Assembly (NCBI RefSeq): GCF_000002235.5
Contig: NW_022145610.1
Span: 180,271-244,270 of the forward strand
Direction of reading: 5' to 3'
DNA: 64,000 nt
From: Strongylocentrotus purpuratus
Taxonomy: Eukaryota > Echinodermata > Echinoidea > Camarodonta > Strongylocentrotidae
Every line of letters begins with the position of its first letter. Position 1 is the stretch's first letter. The position numbers were made by a program, and so were the translations under genes. Below, piece by piece: positions 10,836 to 24,300 of this stretch. Under the pieces are notes generated by a model, which did not search any database, was not told the DNA's origin, and worked only from the letters and a program-made list of their open reading frames with translations.

Positions 10836-10964
10836 CCCCTTAACGAATTCATCAATTTTAAGATCTCGTCAGCGCAGTCGATTAATCTCGTAATAGTAGC
10901 AATTAAAACCGCCAGCATTGTTGTAGTCAAGGCGAATCGTGCAGTATCTACCAAATAGAACACC

Positions 10965-11184
10965 ATGTTTCATTTAAGAGCCTTTTCAAGCAGCATCATC
11001 AAAATAAGTATGCCGGTCGCGTTTTTGATGGTGCTTTTGTGCTATGGAGGAGAAATGAAGTTATGCAAAAACAGTGCTCATCAGACAGAAAGGTGTTCCT
11101 GCTTGGAGAGTGGTTTTGCTAAAATAACAGTCGACGTGTTGGCTTTGTCAGGGACGAGACATCTTAAAGAAATGTTATCATCAG
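10965..11184 (+). CDS. Adhesion GPCR exon 1: signal peptide and N-terminal segment
   Basis: ATG 10965 (context AACACCATGT) opens MFHLRAFSSSIIKISM followed by the hydrophobic core PVAFLMVLLCYGG, a typical secretory signal. The mature start has a Cys-rich stretch (KLCKNSAHQTERCSCLESGF). The donor TCAG/GTAGGT leaves phase 1, which matches the GCC codon completed by exon 2. No TATA box is obvious upstream; the GCGA-rich block lies there. Confidence 0.8.
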
Positions 11185-14100
11185 GTAGGTTTCACATTGT
11201 TAAAACTTATGTGATACGATGTACTTTAATTGCCTTAAATTGTGATTTACATTGAGATAGTGATTATGTTTGAGTGTGTAATTGTGTGGGTTTTTTACAG
11301 ATGTATTTATATTAATAAAAAGTATATGAACTTACCTTTCACGTCACCGTCCGGCCGAAAGACGTGACTTGGTTTCAAAGTGGAGTTCGTTAGAGTCGAT
11401 ACATAGGCAAGTACAGAGAGCTGATCACACCGTTAGACCAACTCATACCTCCTTTCACCATAAATTAACAACTTTATTCGTAAAAACGATGGGGAAGTCG
11501 TTACTAGCTGTCAAGGTACTGAAACTAAAGCCCCCGCCCCGGCCCTCAAGGATATGCGAACCTGTGCAGTAAGCGCAGGCAATCTCAGGTGGGAATTCGT
11601 GCGATTGGAATCAGTTGCAAAGAGGTTTCAAAGCAACTTTGGCGCAAGTCGATTTTTGCACTCTCGCAAACAATACCTCCTGTTCATCCAAGCGTGAACA
11701 CATACCACACTTAAATGATACCAAATGATTTGGGATAAAACACTCTTTCATATTATAATAATTCATTGTTCATAGAGGATTTTTTAAATAATTAATTTCT
11801 AGGTGTAAACTTTTTTTGACTCTCACGGTATACGAGTGTGGCCTTCTGACTAGGCTAGAAAATCACCCCCCCCCCCTCCCGTTCAATTACCAGCGGGACA
11901 ATTACCCCCGGATAATTACCGCCTTAGGACAATTACCCCATAGGACAATAAACCCTGTGGACAACATTCCTACCAACATTTCTAATAATAAAAGTAATTA
12001 TAATGCGTGTATGTTGATTCCAATTTAAATGTTGGTCGATAATGACAAACAAAAATTGTGTGTCTCTGTTTCTTTCGAGAGGTACATGTTCTATGACCAT
12101 CTTGTAAGGATTTCAGTGACATGAGAATGTGCATGCTTATAAATTTTATGGAATATGTTTTATTTATGTTAAGGGCAATTTGATGAATTCAAAACACAGG
12201 GACAATTTTGGTAACTCGTTCTCAAGTGTATTATTTACAAGGATGTGAACATAAAATGTACGTATCGTCTGCAAATGATATAAATGATAACAAAGACGTC
12301 GTATTGGTTATTAGGGAGTTATTAGTATTGGTAGTTGACGCGAGACGTAGAGACAGAGATGAGTAGAGGAAGAAGGATTAGGTAAATTGAAAATATGAGA
12401 AAAAGAGAGATGAAAGCGAAATTCATATGGAGATAAATAATAATGTTATGATATTAGTTTGGAAAGTCAGTATGTGGGAGAGAGTCATATAGAGGAGATC
12501 ATCTGAAAGAGGGGGATTGAGAAACAAATCAATTATGATAAAATGAAAAAGGGTGAACAGTTTATTGATTAGTTATCAAGAGGGTCAGAAGCTGGAGAGA
12601 CACGAAAGGATTACAAAGATGGGGGTATTGAGAAAAGAAGAATTGCGAGAGCTAGGGGAAAAAGTGAAAAGAGAGTAACTAAGGAAAGGAAAGAGACTGC
12701 TGTTTCTTCTCTTGCTAAGATCGTATACATTATCCCTTTATTCTGAGCTGTCTGAATATCCTATTCATAGATGCGTTATTACATTGCAGAATCACATTGA
12801 TGTGCTCACAAATTGTCGAGATTATCCAACATGAGAATATCTTCAATTGCTGTGGTGAGTCAAACTATCTTTAGTGCAGTTTAATTTTCGGACAGTTTCA
12901 ATTCGATTCGGGTTGGTTTGTGTTATCTCTAAAAAAAACTGTACCCAAAAACACTTTTATTATTGGCAATATATTTTGCAAGATTTCATTGCGGAATCGC
13001 CACAAATTTAGCATTACATCACATAACCTTTTTCACATCAAAAGGAATATCACTGCAAAGAGAATAAACATCATTTATTTTTTAAAATACAACTCTTACT
13101 GTTCATTTACAAGAGTGATATCATAGACCAAATGCAAAATGCATGGACTTTAAAATCGCATGTTTAGTATTAATTTTAAAGGATTTTCCTTTTATTTTAT
13201 TTTATTTTGTTAAAATTCTCATATCTCTTAAGTGAAATATGTGTAAGTAAATTAATTGTCACGTAAATTTTATGAGATATGTGTGAAGAGCTTCTTTTCA
13301 CAATATAATTTTGATGAGGTATTGTGTTCAGATTCTTATTATTATTTCTTATCCACTTACTATAACTTTTGATTTCATTCACCCATTGTCCTGTTATGAA
13401 TTGTTTTGTCATGTCTTTGTCTTATCTTATTATGTCAGTTTCCTGTCCTTTGTGACCCGTTTTGTAATTCTGTTCTTTTTTATATTTCGACTATTTAAAT
13501 ACTTTTAAAGGGTTCATGAAAATATGTTATTATATTATATCTATTTCAATGTGATTATTAAGACAATTTAAAATTATTTATGAAAATAATGTTCGTATTA
13601 TATTTATTATTAGGAACGTACAAAAACACGCTATGCTTTCCAGTAGGTTCCTGTTTCATTTCATAATTTTGAACTTATGTAATTTTTGTAATTCTGTTCT
13701 TTTTTTATATTTCGACTATTTAAATACTTTTAAAGGGTTCATGAAAATATGTTATTATATTATATCTATTTCAATGTGATTATTAAGACAATTTAAAATT
13801 ATTTATGAAAATAATGTTCGTATTATATTTATTATTGGGAACGTACAAAAACACGCTATGCTTTCCAGTAGGTTCCTGTTTCATTTCATAATTTTGAACT
13901 TATACTTTGTAAACTATGTGTTCTTTATTGTGCAAACAATTGTTATATGAAATGAAATAAAAATCAATCAATCAATCAATCAATTACGTGACCCAGTTCT
14001 ATCTTTTTACCAGGTGTTTGCCACTGTTCTTTTTCAACAAACCCTTGCCGCTTCAGGTTCAAGTAAGTTTAATAGATTGCAGGGGAATGCATCGTGTTTC

Positions 14101-17100
14101 ATTTTCAAGTGGATTCATTAAATACTTGACCTTGTAACCATTAATTTCCAGGGAATTTAAATATTTCAGTAACGGCCTTTTCAAAATATCCCCGAGTGTT
14201 AAATAGGGTGATAGAGACTGTAACAATGTTTTGATAACACGTGACTATTTCAGTGACTGTAGATGTGTACCCCAGGGAGTATTTACAGATAATTGTTTAC
14301 ATCAAGTTCAAGTTCAAGTTCAAGTTCAAGTTTATTCAAACCAATCAAACACAACATTTTACAATCAATTGACACAAAAGAAATAAAAAACATGACATGT
14401 ACACAATGACAAAGTTAAGGGAAGGGGAGAAGCGTTAGCATCCATATATTATGGTATTGTAATCAAAGAGTTTCACACAATCATCTCTGATGCCACATTA
14501 GATTTATTTTCACAATATTTTTTTTTCCCATTTTCTCTTTATTTTTCTCGATAAAGGGCTTGCAAAGAGTAAGTAATTCACCTTTCCATTTGCTTATTAT
14601 GATTGTTCATTATGAAGATGTTCTAAATCATCGCCGGGACATTTTTGTTTAATTGATAGCTAGTATATACCATCTTTTGAAACGAAGCTAATGAGTCTTT
14701 TAGAACCGTATACATTGTCGATAAAGACGATCAAAATTCAGACAAGAATTCACGAAATTATATCAAATTTATCACGACACCTTTACACTTAAATACTATG
14801 CTGCTGTACCAAGAATTACCCTATTCTAAAACAATCAACGTGTTTCAATACAGTAGCGTCGCAGTGTACGTCAGTTAGTATATTATATTAAATCAAAGAT
14901 TACATGTATATATACAAACAAAAATCGTTGTTATTTTATCTAGAAACGAAACAAATAAGGATAAAACAATGCAAACGTAAATTTTAAACTATGCATTGCT
15001 TAAAACTCAGTATTGTAAATACAGTGCGTATACAAAAAATAAGTAAACCTAAATTTACTCGTTTACTGTAAAATGACACCCTATCTATGCACAATTTTTC
15101 TGCCAATGATGACTGAGCAACAGGGTTTCTTAAAGTGCCGTCAAAATCTCTTTGTACCAAGATTCGGCTGATGTACCGAATTTAGGCTTCGCCATATGCA
15201 TGTGTTACTTTTGTCATAAATCCTGTCAAGTATTCTGCCTCATGCCTTAATGCTTCATTGTATAAAGTTATTCAATGTATCTTAGCTTTTGAACCACAAT
15301 CATTACTTTACTCCAAACTTGGTGCAAGAGGAACTTTATAATACTTTTTTAAAATCCTGCTGCTCCATTACCCATGGCAATAAAGTATTATATATATATA
15401 GGTATCATAATACAGAATTTTTTATACTCTTTAAGATGAAATATAATTATAGGTCACACAGGTAATAACTTTTAAATGGGAATCTACCAAAGTTGGGTAT
15501 ACATGTACTTTTTCTATACGCACTATATATCCAGAGTGTACACGCTTAAGGTGAATACATTGTAATACCTAGCTTTCTTCTCAAGAAAATGAAATGTCGA
15601 TCGGGGCTTCTCTTCTTTCCACAGCCACTGGATGTCCACTGAAGTTTAAACATCTTAATCACATGTGCTACGGTGCAATAGAGAACGCGGTTTCAACGGA
15701 CCCTTGTAAGACGGTGGTCGGCGGAGATCTGGCGACATGGCATGATGAAGATACACTCAACTACATTTCTTCATTGAAGTGGGAAAGCAGGTGACAGTCA
15801 CTTCATGATTTATTCCTAACGTGATACAAAATATGATTAGGAATGCATGGACACAGGCCGCCCCCCCCCCATCCCCTCCCACCCCCTCCCACACCGAATA
15901 GTAAATTTAAACAAGAGAGAGATAGTGAACGGACCTGACGTATTCCTACTCGATCGCTTCACTCCCTCGCAATTCATCCACTTAGTCATACTATCCCCCC
16001 CCCCACCCCAATCTCACGATAAGGCCCAATCAGTGCCACTATATAAGTATATCACCTATTCTTGCAACATTTTCAAAGATATTATTTACATTTCAGTTAT
16101 CGCTTTTATCAAGTCAAATATAAACACGATTGGCCATTTTCGTAAGGTAACTAAATGTAATGCATACGTCTCCCTGATTTAAGTACCTTGATATAAATAA
16201 TTGTATCTGAATAGTCTGATTGCTAATTGCATATTTTACATGCTCTATAGAGTAAGCAATAATGTTTGCCCCACCTAGCAACAAACTAATGTATGTAATT
16301 CGAGTTCTGTATTCGTAACAGGTGATTGAGATATTTCATATCGAGGCACTTCACAAACATGACAGAGACGTGTATGCGATCAGTTTGGTTACATCGCGGA
16401 CATGGCCTATTTGACATGTTGGCTAAAGGTTTAGTAAATTAAAGATTATTTTTTCTCTTTTACATGCAGTACATGTGGTATTGGTCTTGAGTATGATGCT
16501 GGCACTTGGCAATGGAGAAATGGTGAACAGGTCACATCTCAAAGGTAGCACATTCTACCATTTAACCTTCTAGTTATGTTTCCAATCACACTCACGTGTA
16601 CTTGTACAGCGTTATACCTTGTTTTCATGTGAATAACGTAATTCAGTGATTACCTGTTAATATTTTGCATTCTTCTTTCTTCTTCTCGAGTCACTACGCT
16701 ACAAAGTTCTCTTGATTAAATTGTCCCAATCCAGTGTTGTCCCATCGCGTATATTTTTCAAAGTTACATGAAACAAATGATGAATTTGCACACAAAAAGT
16801 ATCTGTTCATATCTAAGAATCCATCGATGCTCCCTATCATTTTGTTGTCAGTGTCTTTGACTCAAGTGCAACTACAAGGAGCAAGTATTGGAGTTTAAAG
16901 AAGACTGATGGTGTCGCCAAAGCAATCCTGTCTCCTGCGAATCAAAATGACTTCGAACTTTGTTCTATTTGTCAAATAAGGAGAGGTTAGTTATCATTTC
17001 ACCTTTTGATTGAATTCTATTAGTGTATACATGTTGACCTTCAGATTGAATAGACCAGTTTAATAACATATTCAAATTGTATGTATACTTTTCAAACAAA

Positions 17101-18310
17101 GGTTGTTCTTGACGATCTGATAACTTGTCTGAGGCTTGCCCGACATTGCAATAAGTAATGTATGCAGAATGTATTCCAAGTAAAGTAGTTCTTCATTAAT
17201 AACAGGTTAATGGAATAACTCGTCACTGTGCCTCCAAGAAAGAAAAATAGAAAATATCCGAAAATTTGAATACGTTAGTATACCTGTCTTTTCAATCAGT
17301 GTATGTTCACATTTTTGATTGAATTCTACTAATTTATACATGCTAACATTTTGATTGAATTCTACCAGTGTATACATGTTGACATTTTTGATTGAATTCT
17401 ACTAATTTATACATGCTAACATTTTGATTGAATTCTACCAGTGTATACATGTTCATATTTTTGATTGAATTCTACCAGTGTATACATGTTGAAATTTTGA
17501 TTGAATTCTACCAGTGTATGCATGTTTGCATTTTTGATTGAATTCTACTAATTCTAGTTTCAGTTTCAAGTTTTATCTCTGCATTTTCCATAAACAATAA
17601 CAAAAATAACAATGAATACATTTTAGCAATATAATGATAAGTAATACAAGTAGTAATTCACAAATAAATAAATATAAATAATCAATAGTACAATTAATCG
17701 TATTTGAAAAGAAAGAAAAGGGGGAGAATGCAGAAGACCGATATCGTAAGCAGAGCTTGAAATGATACCGGCCTTACAAAAGGAGGAGAGGAGACAGGAA
17801 GAAAGAGCGGGTGAAGAGAGTGCTGTGCAAAGTGAAGAGTGCACTGCGCGAGCTCCTCAATCTATCAAATAATTTATACGTGCTAACATTTTGATTGAAT
17901 TCTACCAGTGAATACTTGTTGCAGAGAATGTGGAAGGGATATAGAGAAATGAAAGAAACATTAAGAATGAGATAGAGAGAAGAAAAAAGTGGTTAATGGA
18001 GACAAAGTACACAAATTGTACGTTTAGAATGTAGTATGAATATGTGAAGATAAACGACCAGAAAGGCCACCGGTACTCGTTTGTATCTCGAACTTGCATC
18101 GCTTGATTAAGTATTACAATGCTCTTGATGTTTGGTCCACCTTGTGTAACGTTTTATATTTGTATTATGGTTCTACTGTCTATATTTCCCTCTTTTATAT
18201 TTCCGTTCATTTTCTTATTGCACTGCTATGCTGTCCAGTCTCTACCTTTATCAAAACTACTACCCCTTTCTGTCTCATCACCTTCCCTATAATTCCCTTC
18301 ACCTAACCAA

Positions 18311-18397
<87 letters not shown>

Positions 18398-21300
18398 AAT
18401 TAATGAATATTCCATCTTCCCAATGGGATTGAATACACATCCTTTTGAGCTCAGTGACAATACAAATATCTTCTTTCTTTTGTATTCTCAGTGATCACCA
18501 TATACCATGACGCTGCTGTGTATTACCCAATGGACGTGTGGTATCAAGGGGTAAAGTCACGATTTTGTTTATTTAATCGTTTTGTTTTGTTCTGGCCGTC
18601 TCATCAGTCTCTTCATCCATTCTATCCCTTCCCATTATTGATATATTAATTATGTGAGGAACTGTTTTGGTTGTCACGGTGATAATAATAATTTATTGTC
18701 GGTCTTAAAAGCAAGTCTCCCTTCCACCGTATGATTAAATACAGATAAAATGAACCTGACATAGTTACTATGGGGACAGACACAGTTAAATTATATTTCT
18801 GAAAATACCCTACATCGTACATAATGATCAGAACTCGTAGCTAGGTACTTAAGAATGACTTATCTCTTCTTATTCAAAGTTCTGTAAACCAGAAAATGGC
18901 CATCTTTTTAGGAAATAAAAATCCACACTCTGATGTTTCTGACGTCTTTGTTTCAGGGCATATCATTATCGGGTTATAAGGGGTTATGCGGAATGTTTGC
19001 ATGAAATAGCGAGATTAAAGTGTAAAAACAGATTATGTACGAGTTGACAATTCTGTGTCTTGAAAGGGTAAATTGACTATGATAAATCAAATGCTTATCA
19101 CATTAACGTGACTGTAATAGAGCATGAGTAGAGGGACGCGTTTGTATGTCTTAATCAAGCCGACTGGTGCACCCGTGTCAGCATTATAGACATAGATTGT
19201 GACAGTTTCCTTTTAAGCAGGACTGCATTACTTGTAGCTACTTGTGCCCTCTATATAGCAAACAATGTCTAAGTGGCATAGGCGCCGGAAGTGGGGGGGC
19301 AGGGGGGGCAGTTGCCCCCCCAGTCAAAAAAGTGGGGGGGCAAAACGCATTTTTGCCCCCCCAAAACGCCCCCCCCCCCCCCCTCCAAAAAAAAAAAAAA
19401 AAAGCAGTAAAGGAATAAACATGGTTTGTATTTTTAACCCAAAAGAACATAACAATAATAAAAACCTGAATTAAAGCACATATACCATTCCATTCAAAGA
19501 AAAGGAAAGTTCACAGGAATTAAATTTTTATAAACATTGCGCATGCTACCTATACGGTTTATAATAGCGATACGCGCATATCGTGGACATATTGTGCGAG
19601 AATGGGAAAACGTGTCTGTTTTTTTGGTTTTGTTATAGGGGTGAGAAGACATGAGCCCCTGAACGCTGGCGTACTGATGGGGGGGGGGGGTATATCTATA
19701 CGATACCAGTGATTTACACATGTTGCTGTTATGACATGATTTTCCGGTATTTTTTCTCCATTTTTTTTTAAGTCATACCTTTTTATGCGTTTGTTGGAAA
19801 ATAAGAAATTCCCAAATTACAGTCGGGCGAAAAATACGCTTATTTAGAAGCCTTTATGACATGGTCTGCAAAGTGGCTGGGCTAGAGCCCCTCCCCCCTC
19901 ACTTTTTGAAAAAGTATGTTAAAGAGAAAAAGAAAGAAAGACGGAGAGAAAAAATAAGTGACCTGCCAATGTCACAAATAAGGCATAAAAAATGCTCATC
20001 TGACCGTAATTAAATGCCTAAAACCCCAGAGCTTACGGGTGCTCCGCCCCCGGACCCCACCAAGGGCCCTAAGGCGGGCCCCTGGATGCTCATCTGACCG
20101 TAATTAAATACCTAAAACCCCTGAGCTTCCGGGGGCTCTGCCCCCTGGACCCCACCAAGGGCTCTAAGGCGGGCCCCTGGATGCTCATCTGACCGTAATT
20201 AAATACCTAAAACCCCTGAGCTTCCGGGGGCTCTGCCCCCTGGACCCCACCAAGGGCCCTATAAGGCGGACCCCTGGATGCTCATCTGACCATTATTAAA
20301 TACCTAAAACCCCTGAGCTTCCGGGGGCTCTGCCCCCTGGACCCCACCAAGGGCCCTATAAGGCGGGCCCCTGGATGCTCATCTGACCATTATTCAATAC
20401 CTAAAACCCCTGAGCTTCCGGGGCCCTGACCCCTGGACCCCACCAAGTGCCCTAGGGCGGCCCCTGGTTGCTCATCTGACCGTAGTTAAATACCTAAAAC
20501 CCCTGAGCTTCCGGGGGCTCTGCCCCCTGGACCCCACCAAGGGCCCTATAAGGCGGGCCCCTGGATGCTCATCTGACCATTATTAAATACCTAAAACCCC
20601 TGAGCTTCCGGGGGCTCTGCCCCCTGGACCCCACCAAGGGCCCTATAAGGCGGGCCCCTGGATGCTCATCTGACCATTATTCAATACCTAAAACCCCTGA
20701 GCTTCCGGGGGCCCTGCCCCCTGGACCCCACCAAGTGCCCTAGGGCGGCCCCTGGTTGCTCATCTGACCGTAGTTAAATATTAAAACCTCTGAGCTTCTG
20801 GGGGCTCCCCCCCCCCTCTGGAACACGTCAATGGCCTTAAAGAGGCCCCTGGATGCTCATCTAACCGTAATTAAATACCTAAAATCCCTGAGCTTCCGGG
20901 GGCTCAGCCCCTTGACACCCTGCCGAGGCTGGACCCGACGCCAATTTACGCTCTACCTGATCGTTAATACTTCACTTTGAAAAACGTTCCGCGGGACCTG
21001 CATGTAACGTGTAAGACTGGTGGTGATGCAGATTTTTCGTCTGCCCCCCCCCCCCCTTCCGAACGTTTTTTCTCATTACGTCACTGCCCTCGGAAGGTGA
21101 GCCCCCTGGAATGTTTGCCCCCCCCCCCCCCCAATCCCAAACTGCTTCCGGCGCGCCTGCTAAGTGGTACCCGTCGGTCCCCCATGATTCCCTTTTTGTT
21201 ATGTTAATTCAGAGCTGATTTGATGAGATAACCACCTGTCAGTGACCACGCAGGGAGGTCTAATCCTTCCTGGCCAAACTAGTGCAGATATGCTTTAAAA

Positions 21301-24300
21301 TGAAGAACTCCTTTCTTTGGTGTTCTTTCGAGGCAGCTGCCTCACTATTCTTTACGTCTCACTTACATTTCACAGAAAACGTTTGACGCTATCTCAGGGA
21401 AGTATGTGGGCGACCAAGACGCACAGGTTCAAGTGGTCGATTCTCACAAAGACATGGGAAAAGCCCTCCAACCGGAGAGCTCTTCAGACATCTTTACGCT
21501 TCAACCGAAGTCAAGTAAGTAGCTTCCAGCATGCAGCATGAAGCCTACAAATTAATTTTTTAAGAAGTTTGGAAAGATGACTAAAGCTCAACACAAATAT
21601 AATTACCATGATTGATTTGCCCTGTTAATGAAACGTAATTATGAACTTGAAAGTTCATGAAATAAAACGCATTTCGATGAAGCATCCGTAATTTGTTCCG
21701 AATTTTCCTTCTCCGAACAAATTGCAGAGTCTGACTATGAATGTGGCAATCCGTAAAAAAAAAAAAACTAACCGCCCTTAACACGCAGACATGGTCTTTG
21801 AAAATCTTTAGGGAATTTTTTCCCATGAAAGTCATTGCTGATTCCAAAATACGTAAGCCCTAGGGGGTTAGGTATTTTTTATGTTTGTATTTTGTCGGAA
21901 AACCCCACCCTTTGGTATTTTTTTTTTAAATAAAAAATTATACCAATGGCTTACCTAAAAAAGTTGACCTCCCCCCCCCCCCCCCCCCCCCCAACGGAGC
22001 AAAATGTCAATTTTTAAAATTATGAGACCAAAAAAGTGTCCTCTTACCCCCCCCCCCCCCCCCGCTTATTCAGCGGCTGGCTGAGTCGTTGCGATTTTTT
22101 AGGGACTCCAAAAAAAAGTGTACGCTTTCCCCCCCCCCCCCCCCCCCCCCCCGCTTATTCAGCGGCTAGCTGAGTCGTTGCGAAATTTTGGGCCCGATTT
22201 TAACCCCCCCCCCCCTTGAAAAAATCTTGCGTACGCCACTGCTACAGCTAGGGAGAACGGGTAGCGCAGCTCCCCCTCCCCCCCCCCCCTCCCCACCCTC
22301 CCCACCCCCTATCAAAGAAGAAAAAAGAAAGAGAGGGAGGGTGAATAGAGGGGAAGGTGGAAATCACGAGAAAAGAAGACTCGCGATTGGTCTGTACCAT
22401 CCCTCGCATGCACCCTCCCCTTCCTCGTTATCAAAAAATTTCATTTTTAAGACCGCGGTGCCCTCAATCCAGTGCCCCCCCCCCCCCTCTTCAGAGGATA
22501 GACTCACACTACGCCCTTGTGACTAATTTTGTTTAGAGCCGTGTTCTGGAGACTATTGCAGCTATGAGTCTGGTACGACTGTATCCTTCTGGGTGGAGAT
22601 GCCTCCGGCCCCTCAGGAGACTCCAGAATCGGTTGGTGAACTAGGAAACTTTACCTGTCTTGTTAGAACAGATGGTGAGTTACCTTTGTCTAGTCACATT
22701 TACGTTTGATACCTAACGAAATATGGAATGGGGAACCATACACGTCATAAATGACCATCATAAATGGACCGCTGATATTGAAGATCAGCGATCTCTTCGC
22801 ACAAGGTCAAAAACTTTTGGGAATCACACTAATAATAACAAAATGTATTCTTTTAAAAAAAATGTTCTGATGCCAATTAATTTTTTTTTTATTATTAATA
22901 TATCAAACGTTTTGCATCATTTTTGGCAAAGGATCGAGTACACATATTTTGCACTCTTTGAAGGACATGGTTAAACTCTGTTAATCACAGTCTCGAGGTT
23001 CAATTCATGCATCTCCATTATCTAAAGACTAACACCAAGTATCACGTGGTACGCATAGGCAATGGGTTGATCCTGGCGCTCGTCTTTCGCCCCGTCTTGG
23101 CTTAAAGACCCTACCCGATGAAAATACAACTTGATATAAATGGAAAACCTAATGAATGTAGAATACAATCATAAAGGAATAACAAATATTTACCCTTTCA
23201 TTATTGCACAAAAACAATTAAAACATCATTTCAGCCCCCTCCAAATTACGGGTCAACATGGGTCAAATTTTGCCGAAGTTACAGTGACGAAATACCATGT
23301 GGACCCCCATCGGTTCACTTATATAGCTGATGCGATGATCCGTGCTTAATTAATGCAGAGTCATTGTGAACATGCATACTCCACATTTAAGATGGTGTCA
23401 TCAAGTCGATAGCAAGTTTTTAGGTCGACAGCTTTCGATTTTCAAAGCTTTCGATTTTGAGTTTCAGAGAGCTGATACTCCTCTGACAGACACTAAAGTG
23501 GCATATAATTGTAATATATGGTTTATAAGCTTTCAGTTGATTATAATTCATTCATTTCATCTTTTAGTTCGGATATGGTCTTTAAAAATCTTCTAAACTC
23601 CCACAAGATACAGGGAGCTGATTGATGATCTAAAATAATTATGTATGTCTCTCTGAAATTGGATTAATTCCTGCAATGTAAAATATTTTTCCTGATTCTA
23701 ACTATTCAAATTTATGAATGATACTTATGAAACATTTATCATTTTAACAGCAGCAAGTTCTTTATTCTGCTGTTTTCATGTAGACATATCCGAGTACTCG
23801 AATTATTCATTCTGCAAGTACTCTTCGAATGACGCGATCCTGACGACGGGTTCGGAGACGTGGTCATTGTTTCAAGATGTCATCGATGCATCATCGTCTG
23901 TTTGGACATTCGTAGTCGCTTCGTGGAAGGGCGGTACGCATTCTATTCGTTTTCTTCATTTTAAAAATTCCCATTTGTTTTATATATAAGTCATCTGTAC
24001 TATCTTCCATGTGTCCTTATAGTTCCATATTGATCAAAACTAAACTGAATTTAATTGTCTTTACATTTGATTTTCGTTTTATGACTTCATTTCCTTAGTT
24101 AAGAATTGATGGGTGGGGAGCTGAATGAAAATCCCATCACTGTAGGTCAGTGGGATGTCTGTATAGGCGAAACAAGTGACATATATTTTCTCGTCGGCAA
24201 TAACAGTTTCAGTATGCTAGAAATTATATTGCTCTTCGTACTGTCGATTACACACCATGTGTTATTCGTGCACGAAGAGACCTGGGCAGCGTTTTACGAA

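Larger units (their letters stand above)
11185..15624 (+). other. Adhesion GPCR intron 1 (4.4 kb) with repeats
   Basis: It holds a GGACAATTACCCC-type minisatellite, a purine-rich stretch near 12,340-12,700, a 219-bp tandem duplication with an (AATC)n tail, a LINE tail with AAGTTC repeats and a mariner-type MITE. No exon fitting the phase-1 frame was found inside. Confidence 0.6.

Noticed and set aside
10115..10843. Frames of 74-113 residues between the LINE tail and the GPCR
   Set aside because: They lie in the (AATC)n tail and the GCGA-rich repeat; composition explains them.
17310..17556. CRISPR-like array of regularly spaced repeats
   Set aside because: Spacers are themselves repeated and the DNA is animal; it is a minisatellite.
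18228..18494. Leu/Ser-rich frames over CT repeats (also near 54,225, 58,871, 58,998, 60,167 and 63,496)
   Set aside because: Simple-sequence translation.
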